Below, in pieces: positions 8,793-12,808 of a stretch of DNA of 15,734 nt. A program made the translations under genes and the position numbers. Position 1 is the first letter of the stretch. Every line of letters starts with the position of its first letter. This stretch comes from SIG607 sp045533195 (GTDB lineage Bacteria > Bacillota > Clostridia > Oscillospirales > Acutalibacteraceae). The stretch spans positions 1-15,734 of the forward strand of contig JAZSHI010000001.1 in NCBI GenBank assembly GCA_045533195.1, in the 5' to 3' direction. The notes under the pieces are model-generated. The model saw nothing but the letters and a program-made list of their open reading frames with translations, was not told the origin of the DNA and searched no databases.

Positions 8793-9389
8793 TTACTCCT
8801 TTACGAAGGTTTTGCTGATTTTTTCAACGGCTTCGGGAAGAATTTTCCATTCAGCCTGTTCCATAACGCGTTTTTGTAAAATTTCGGGGGTGTCGCCCTC
8901 TTCAACGCTAACAGCCTTTTGAAGAATGATTTTACCGCCGTCGGGAATTTCGTTTACAAAATGTACCGTTGCGCCCGTAACCTTAACTCCATAATTTAAT
9001 GCAGCTTCGTGAACTCTTAATCCATAAAAGCCTTCGCCGCAAAAAGATGGGATAAGGGAGGGGTGAACGTTTAAAATGCGGTTTTCGTATTTTTTAGTAA
9101 ATTTTTCACTTAAAATACACATAAACCCTGCAAGTACGATTAAATCGGTGCGATTTTTTTCTAAGGCGTCTATTATTTCATCCTCAAAATGCTCATTACC
9201 CTTTTTTTCAATAACCAAAGTATCAATACCAAAGTTTTTCGCACGTGTAAGAGCAAATGCATCGGGCTTGTTTGAAATAACAAGGGTGATTTCACCGCTG
9301 TTTATAATACCGCTCATTTGTGCATCAATAAGCGCTTGAAGATTTGTACCGCCGCCCGAAACAAGAACAGCTATACGGGCTTTTACCAT
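8793..9389 (-). CDS. purN: Phosphoribosylglycinamide formyltransferase, folate-dependent
   Basis: This enzyme transfers the formyl group of 10-formyl-THF to GAR, making FGAR. The product is 198 residues, close to the usual length of about 200-210. The N-terminal loop SGGGTNLQAL (11-20) is present. The catalytic triad is complete: Asn107 and His109 in LNVHPSL, and Asp150 in IPDGG. The start codon at 9389 overlaps the end of purM by 7 bp, and its GAGGT ribosome site lies inside purM, which points to translational coupling. It uses the same formyl donor as the transformylase two genes downstream and depends on fhs at the end of the operon. Confidence 0.97.
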   Translation of the reverse strand: MVKARIAVLVSGGGTNLQALIDAQMSGIINSGEITLVISNKPDAFALTRAKNFGIDTLVIEKKGNEHFEDEIIDALEKNRTDLIVLAGFMCILSEKFTKKYENRILNVHPSLIPSFCGEGFYGLRVHEAALNYGVKVTGATVHFVNEIPDGGKIILQKAVSVEEGDTPEILQKRVMEQAEWKILPEAVEKISKTFVKE

Positions 9390-10423
9390 AATTCTACCTC
9401 TGTTTCACTTTTTACGATTTCACCGATTACGTAAGCATCTTCTCCGTTGGCTTTAAGGATTTCTACCGCCTTTTCGGCATCCTCTTTGTTAACTACAGCG
9501 ATCATACCTACGCCCATATTAAAGGTGTTGAACATATCTCTTTCGGGGATGTTGCCAACCTTTTCAATGTACTTGAAGATAGGAAGAACTTTAACGTCGC
9601 TCTTTTTGATTTTAGCGCCAAAGCCTTCGGGAAGACTTCTCGGAATATTCTCATAGAAGCCCCCGCCTGTGATGTGAGATACAGACTTAACGGTAACCTC
9701 CTTCATAAGAGCAAGCATACTCTTAACGTAAATCTTTGTGGGGGTCAAGAGGGTTTCGCCAAGACTCTTGCCGCCAAGTTCTTCAACGGGTGCGGTAAGG
9801 TCAGCGTTTTCAATATCAAATACCTTTCTTACAAGAGAGAAACCGTTGGAATGAACACCTGTAGAAGCAAGAGCGATAATTACGTCGCCTTCCTTAACAG
9901 AGTTTTTATCAAGTATTTTAGATTTATCAACAACACCGGTGCAATATCCTGCAAGGTCATAATCCTCTTCGGGCATAAGACCGGGATGCTCTGCAGTTTC
10001 ACCGCCGATAAGAGCACAGCCTGCCTGAACACAGCCTTCTGCTACACCGCCTACGATATCGGCAATCTTTTCGGGGAAGTTTTTGCCACAAGCAATATAG
10101 TCAAGGAAGAAGAGGGGCTTTGCGCCGCAACAGATAATATCGTTTGCACACATAGCAACACAGTCGATACCGATAGTATCGTGTTTATCAAGAAGCATAG
10201 CAAGTTTGATTTTTGTGCCAACACCGTCGGTACCGCTTACCAAAACAGGCTCTGTTATACCGGTAAGGTCTAAGCCGAAGCAACCGCCAAAGCCGCCTAC
10301 GTCGTCTAAACAACCTTCATTTTTTGTACGGGCAATGTGCTTTTTCATAAGCTCAACAGATTTGTAACCTGCGGTAATATCAACACCTGCTGCCTTGTAA
10401 CTTTCGCTGAAACTACTATTCAT
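9383..10423 (-). CDS. purM: Phosphoribosylformylglycinamidine cyclo-ligase (AIR synthetase)
   Basis: This enzyme closes the imidazole ring, converting FGAM and ATP to AIR. The product is 346 residues, a normal length. Recognisable segments are the N-terminal YKAAGVDITAGYKSVELMK, SGTDGVGTK (63-71), MCANDI (91-96), GGETAEHPG (140-148), STGVHSNGFSLVRK and HITGGGFYENIPR. The ATG at 10423 follows AAGGAGT at good spacing. It is separated from purE by a 108-bp gap that contains a strong hairpin, so its expression may differ from that of purE. Its last codons overlap purN by 7 bp. Confidence 0.98.
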   Translation of the reverse strand: MNSSFSESYKAAGVDITAGYKSVELMKKHIARTKNEGCLDDVGGFGGCFGLDLTGITEPVLVSGTDGVGTKIKLAMLLDKHDTIGIDCVAMCANDIICCGAKPLFFLDYIACGKNFPEKIADIVGGVAEGCVQAGCALIGGETAEHPGLMPEEDYDLAGYCTGVVDKSKILDKNSVKEGDVIIALASTGVHSNGFSLVRKVFDIENADLTAPVEELGGKSLGETLLTPTKIYVKSMLALMKEVTVKSVSHITGGGFYENIPRSLPEGFGAKIKKSDVKVLPIFKYIEKVGNIPERDMFNTFNMGVGMIAVVNKEDAEKAVEILKANGEDAYVIGEIVKSETEVELW

Positions 10424-10443
10424 AATCTTACTCCTTATCGTGC

Positions 10444-10460
10444 CGATTTTTTAAAAATCG
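10444..10460. repeat. Short AT-rich palindrome before purM
   Basis: An 8-bp inverted repeat, CGATTTTT and AAAAATCG around a single T, lies about 20 bp upstream of the purM start codon. On the mRNA it would form a weak hairpin just before the ribosome site. It may be an operator or a translation-modulating structure, or chance in AT-rich spacer DNA; the sequence does not decide. Confidence 0.35.
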
Positions 10461-10492
10461 ACGGTATTTAATATGATTTTTTATACTTTTAA

Positions 10493-10533
10493 AAACAACG
10501 AATTCTCCGATTTTCATCGGAGAAGGGTTGTTT
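10493..10533 (-). terminator. Intercistronic hairpin between purE and purM (possible partial terminator)
   Basis: A 9-bp perfect stem (503-511 with 516-524 of the 10 kb block) has a GAAA loop on the minus strand. An outer 7-bp stem (10493-10499 with 10527-10533) extends it and includes part of the purE stop codon. On the minus strand the structure is followed by a short T run and AT-rich sequence. It could be a partial terminator, an mRNA-stability hairpin, or both. Because the six genes beyond it still need transcription, full termination is unlikely unless purM has its own promoter, and no convincing one was found. Confidence 0.6.
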
Positions 10534-11023
10534 ACATATACTGCTTTGATATAATATCGTTTTTCTCAAGCACCTTGGCGGCTGCACTTGCTCTTTGTTC
10601 GTCAAGTTTTTTTGCTAAAGCTTCATCGCCTACAGCAATAATCTGAGCGGCAAGAAGCGCTGCGTTTGCGGCACCGTCAATTGCAACGGTTGCAACGGGA
10701 ATGCCGGAGGGCATCTGTACGGTGGAAAGAAGCGCATCAAGTCCGTCAAGAGTAGAGGATTTAACGGGAATACCGATAACTGGCAGAGTGGTGGCAGCGG
10801 CAACGGCACCTGCAAGGTGGGCTGCTTTTCCTGCGGCGCAAATAATGGCGCCAAAGCCGTTGGCTCTTGCATTTTCGGTAAATTCTCTAACCTGTACTGG
10901 TGTACGGTGTGCGGAATATACGTGAACCTCAAAAGGAATATTAAGTTCTTTTAAAGTATCCATAGCCTTTTGTACTACGGGAAGGTCGCTGTCGCTTCCC
11001 ATAAGAATTCCTACTTTTTTCAT
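10532..11023 (-). CDS. purE: N5-carboxyaminoimidazole ribonucleotide mutase, class I
   Basis: This enzyme converts N5-CAIR to CAIR. The product is 163 residues, typical of class I PurE. Motifs are GSDSD (9-13), SAHRTP (37-42) with the active-site region around His39, and AAGKAAHLAG (63-72), which holds the conserved active-site histidine (His69). Compared with the E. coli motif GAGGAAHLPG, a glycine is replaced by Lys66 and the proline by Ala71. I believe the lysine form also occurs in other clostridial PurE proteins, so this is probably a subtype and not a defect. The ATG at 11023 has AGGAG nearby. It is the first gene of the operon, directly downstream of the ZTP riboswitch. Class I PurE normally needs PurK to make N5-CAIR, but purK is not in the window. 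Confidence 0.96.
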   Translation of the reverse strand: MKKVGILMGSDSDLPVVQKAMDTLKELNIPFEVHVYSAHRTPVQVREFTENARANGFGAIICAAGKAAHLAGAVAAATTLPVIGIPVKSSTLDGLDALLSTVQMPSGIPVATVAIDGAANAALLAAQIIAVGDEALAKKLDEQRASAAAKVLEKNDIISKQYM

Positions 11024-11054
11024 AGCTTTCTCCTATCCGCTTTTATACAAAACA

Positions 11055-11084
11055 GGGCAGTCCCGTAAAAATGCGGAACTGCCC
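11055..11084 (-). terminator. Riboswitch-controlled terminator before purE
   Basis: On the minus strand GGGCAGT (11084-11078) pairs with ACTGCCC (11061-11055), extended by CCG/CGG, and the stem is followed by TGTTTTGT. The first strand of the stem uses the GGGCA bases that close the ZTP aptamer. Terminator and ligand-bound aptamer are therefore mutually exclusive, which is the usual ON-switch design of this class. The hairpin is seen directly; the mechanism is established for the class. Confidence 0.88.
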
Positions 11085-11146
11085 AGACGGTCGACATAAA
11101 ACACTTAATGCTCCCATGCGGTAAACCGCTAATCCGTCAGTTGCAA
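11079..11146 (-). promoter_or_regulatory. ZTP riboswitch (pfl motif) aptamer
   Basis: The minus-strand leader of purE contains the hallmarks of the pfl motif in order: CAACTGACGG (11143-11134), a small hairpin GCGGTTTACCGC (11129-11118), TGGGAGC (11116-11110), and the highly conserved TCGACCGTCTGGGCA (11094-11080). The outer helix pairs CTGACGG with CCGTC. This class binds ZTP/ZMP, which build up when 10-formyl-THF is short, and turns on purine and folate genes. The controlled operon includes fhs and two 10-formyl-THF-dependent transferases, exactly the expected targets. I identified it by conserved bases without a covariance search. Confidence 0.93.
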
Positions 11147-11172
11147 AAAGCTTGTATTTTTATTACAAAGTA

Positions 11173-11201
11173 ATTATATAATATTCACATTTATATGTCA
11201 A
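11173..11201 (-). promoter_or_regulatory. Consensus sigma-A promoter of the pur operon
   Basis: On the minus strand a perfect -35 box TTGACA (11201-11196) is followed by a 17-bp spacer and a perfect -10 box TATAAT (11178-11173). Transcription should start near 11166, giving a leader of about 143 nt that contains the ZTP riboswitch. Such a strong core promoter suggests that control is mostly by the riboswitch and not by an activator. No clear repressor operator was recognised around it. Confidence 0.92.
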
Positions 11202-11267
11202 GAAATTAAGATGTAAAATTATGTTAAAATAAATCGAATATTTTTGTAAGTTTTTTCAAAATTTTAC

Positions 11268-11296
11268 TTGTTTTGTATCAAAGTATATGTTATTAT
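11268..11296 (+). promoter_or_regulatory. Extended -10 promoter of the GH16 gene
   Basis: TTGTTT (11268-11273), a 17-bp spacer and TATTAT (11291-11296) form a plausible sigma-A promoter. A TGT immediately before the -10 box gives an extended -10. Transcription would start about 30 bp before the ribosome site. It is divergent from the pur promoter, with about 67 bp between the two -35 boxes. Confidence 0.65.
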
Positions 11297-11331
11297 GCAA
11301 TTGGAAAAAATTCTCGAAGGAGGAAATTAAA

Positions 11332-12228
11332 ATGGATAACGAAAAAATGCTTAAGGAAGCGCTTGAACAGGGTATCGAGTACTACAAAAAGGGCAGAGTT
11401 CTTGTTTGGCACGATGAGTTCGACGGTGATAAAATTGACACTGATAAGTGGGTTTTCCATCGTACTATGAGTACTGCAGACAGAATTTACGATAACTCTG
11501 AAAAAAACTGCCGTGTTGAAAACGGTCAGATTCATATGCAGGCGCATCGTACTGATGATCCCGAGCATCCCTTTACTTTAAGCGAGGGTTTAACCACAAA
11601 GTACACTATGAACTGGAAGTATGGTTATCTTGAAATGCGTGGAAAGGTACCTTACCGTCACGGCGCATGGCCTTCCTTCTGGACACAGTCTTCTACAGTT
11701 TTCCAGACTACTCCTTGGATGGCTGAGGCTGATATTTTCGAAGTATTTTCTAATGACAGCGGACTTGCTTCTGCACTTCATAAATGGGGCTATTCAAAGC
11801 ATTGCTCCGTTGGCGGAGAACGGTACAAGGTGGGCGAACCCGAAACCATAAATGATGAATACCATATTTACGGTTATGAATGGAATCCCGAATATATGGC
11901 ATTTTTCGTAGATGGTAAAGAACAGTGGCGTACTCCCATTGACGCTGTTAACGGCAACTTTAAATATGATGTAATCGACGGTACAATGGGCTTCCATGAC
12001 TTCCAGTTTATTATCTTTAATAATGAACTCTTTACCGAAGGAAGCAGCTGGAAACCTGACGGATGGGCAATTAATGATGATGATCAGTTCCCCATTGATT
12101 ACTATATCGACTGGGTAAGACTTTATCAGAATCCTGAAAAGGAAGAACTTAAATTAAAGCCCGAAATTGATGAAGTTTTGGCTCAGAAAAAAGCCGAAGA
12201 AGAGGCTAAGGCAAACGAAAATAACTAA
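11332..12228 (+). CDS. GH16-family glycoside hydrolase without signal peptide
   Basis: This is probably an endo-beta-glucanase or related enzyme (laminarinase, lichenase or other beta-galactan/glucan hydrolase); the exact substrate cannot be told. The 298-residue product shows the GH16 jelly-roll landmarks: VWHDEFDG (25-32), YGYLEMRGKVP (98-107, a sheet bordering the cleft), GAWPSFW (111-117), the catalytic signature E132-A-D134-I-F-E137 (ExDxxE, nucleophile and acid/base intact), EYHIYGYEWNPEYMAFFVDG, and the C-terminal strand IDWVRLYQ. I chose the ATG at 11332 because AAGGAGG lies at 11317-11323; a longer in-frame start at 11287 has no such site. No signal peptide, lipobox or membrane segment is visible. 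The N-terminus is hydrophilic and the last 30 residues are a charged Lys/Glu/Ala helix, so the protein appears cytoplasmic. It is a single-gene transcript with its own promoter and terminator. Confidence 0.9.
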   Translation: MDNEKMLKEALEQGIEYYKKGRVLVWHDEFDGDKIDTDKWVFHRTMSTADRIYDNSEKNCRVENGQIHMQAHRTDDPEHPFTLSEGLTTKYTMNWKYGYLEMRGKVPYRHGAWPSFWTQSSTVFQTTPWMAEADIFEVFSNDSGLASALHKWGYSKHCSVGGERYKVGEPETINDEYHIYGYEWNPEYMAFFVDGKEQWRTPIDAVNGNFKYDVIDGTMGFHDFQFIIFNNELFTEGSSWKPDGWAINDDDQFPIDYYIDWVRLYQNPEKEELKLKPEIDEVLAQKKAEEEAKANENN

Positions 12229-12248
12229 AAATCAAGGTTAATATTACT

Positions 12249-12286
12249 AAAATCAGCAGTTTTAAATTGTGAAAACTGCTGATTTT
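12249..12286 (+). terminator. Intrinsic terminator of the GH16 gene
   Basis: A perfect 15-bp stem (12249-12263 with 12272-12286) around an 8-nt loop is followed by TTTTATTTTTT. It begins about 20 bp after the GH16 stop codon and separates this gene from the secreted-protein unit downstream. Confidence 0.92.
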
Positions 12287-12339
12287 TTTATTTTTTAAAA
12301 ATTTTTTGTCACATTTCGCCGTTTGCTTCGTTCTATATA

Positions 12340-12359
12340 TAGAAGATAAAAATCTTCTA
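12340..12359 (+). repeat. Hairpin in the leader of the secreted-protein unit
   Basis: An 8-bp perfect inverted repeat, TAGAAGAT and ATCTTCTA, around AAAA lies 8 bp before the ribosome site of the next gene. There is no T run after it, so it is not an intrinsic terminator. It could be a protein-binding operator or a 5' mRNA stabiliser. A promoter must lie in 12300-12350, but I see only weak candidates, such as TTGCTT at 12323 with GATAAA at 12345 (16-bp spacer). Confidence 0.5.
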
Positions 12360-12382
12360 CATATTTTAAAGGAGTGAAAATT

Positions 12383-12784
12383 ATGAAAAAAAGAATTTTT
12401 AGTATGGTTATGGTGGTGCTTATGTTATTGACGTTTAATATAGGCGCATATGCAGAGAGTACTGTTCAACCGAGGTATAGTTATACCAATTCGGTTTTTG
12501 CAAGATTGAGTTCAGAAAGTCAGCAAGCTGTTTGTACCGGTGTCATAGATTGTAATAGCAATGTAACAAAGGTTACTATGAAAATCATACTTCAAGAGAA
12601 AGGTCTTTTAAAGTGGAACAATATAACTACTTGGACTGATGAAGTTAATAGTAACAGACTTTCAACAAGTTATCATTACGGCCCTGTTGATAGCGGTAAA
12701 TACAGAGTTAAAGTTGAAGCCACCGTCTATGCAGGAACGTCTAGCGAAAGCGTATCCGCAACCAGTTCAACGGTGACGGTGTAA
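12383..12784 (+). CDS. Small secreted beta-rich protein, DUF6147-like
   Basis: The 133-residue product has a clear signal peptide: MKKR, a hydrophobic core (residues 5-20), and a likely cut after AYA at residue 24. The mature part of about 109 residues is rich in Ser/Thr and alternating beta-type patterns. It has two cysteines close together (Cys51 and Cys57), and a C-terminal GKYRVKVEATVYAG...SSTVTV that looks like the last strands of an Ig-like or similar sandwich. The pattern YSYTNS...VCTGVI...KVTMKIILQ resembles clostridial DUF6147 proteins as I remember them; the function of that family is unknown. I chose the ATG at 12383 because AAAGGAG (12368-12374) is eight bases upstream; an in-frame GTG at 12374 overlaps that site. 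The RHS gene follows after only 24 bp with no terminator between, so the two are probably co-transcribed and co-secreted. Confidence 0.75.
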   Translation: MKKRIFSMVMVVLMLLTFNIGAYAESTVQPRYSYTNSVFARLSSESQQAVCTGVIDCNSNVTKVTMKIILQEKGLLKWNNITTWTDEVNSNRLSTSYHYGPVDSGKYRVKVEATVYAGTSSESVSATSSTVTV

Positions 12785-12808
12785 GTATGTAAAAAGGATG
12801 GGATAAAT

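Noticed and set aside
10461..10500. Internal promoter for purM
   Set aside because: TTGTTT with CATATT at 17 bp can be found on the minus strand, but both boxes are poor and the region is AT-rich enough to give such matches by chance.
11079..11146. Guanine/adenine purine riboswitch, or PurR-type box, as the purE leader
   Set aside because: The conserved bases (GACGG, GGGAGC, CGACCGTCTGGGCA) fit the ZTP class and not the three-way junction of the xpt-type purine aptamer; no PurR box pair was seen.
11287..11331. Longer N-terminus for the GH16 protein
   Set aside because: The upstream ATG overlaps the predicted -10 box and has no ribosome site, whereas 11332 has AAGGAGG. The added residues also do not form a signal peptide.
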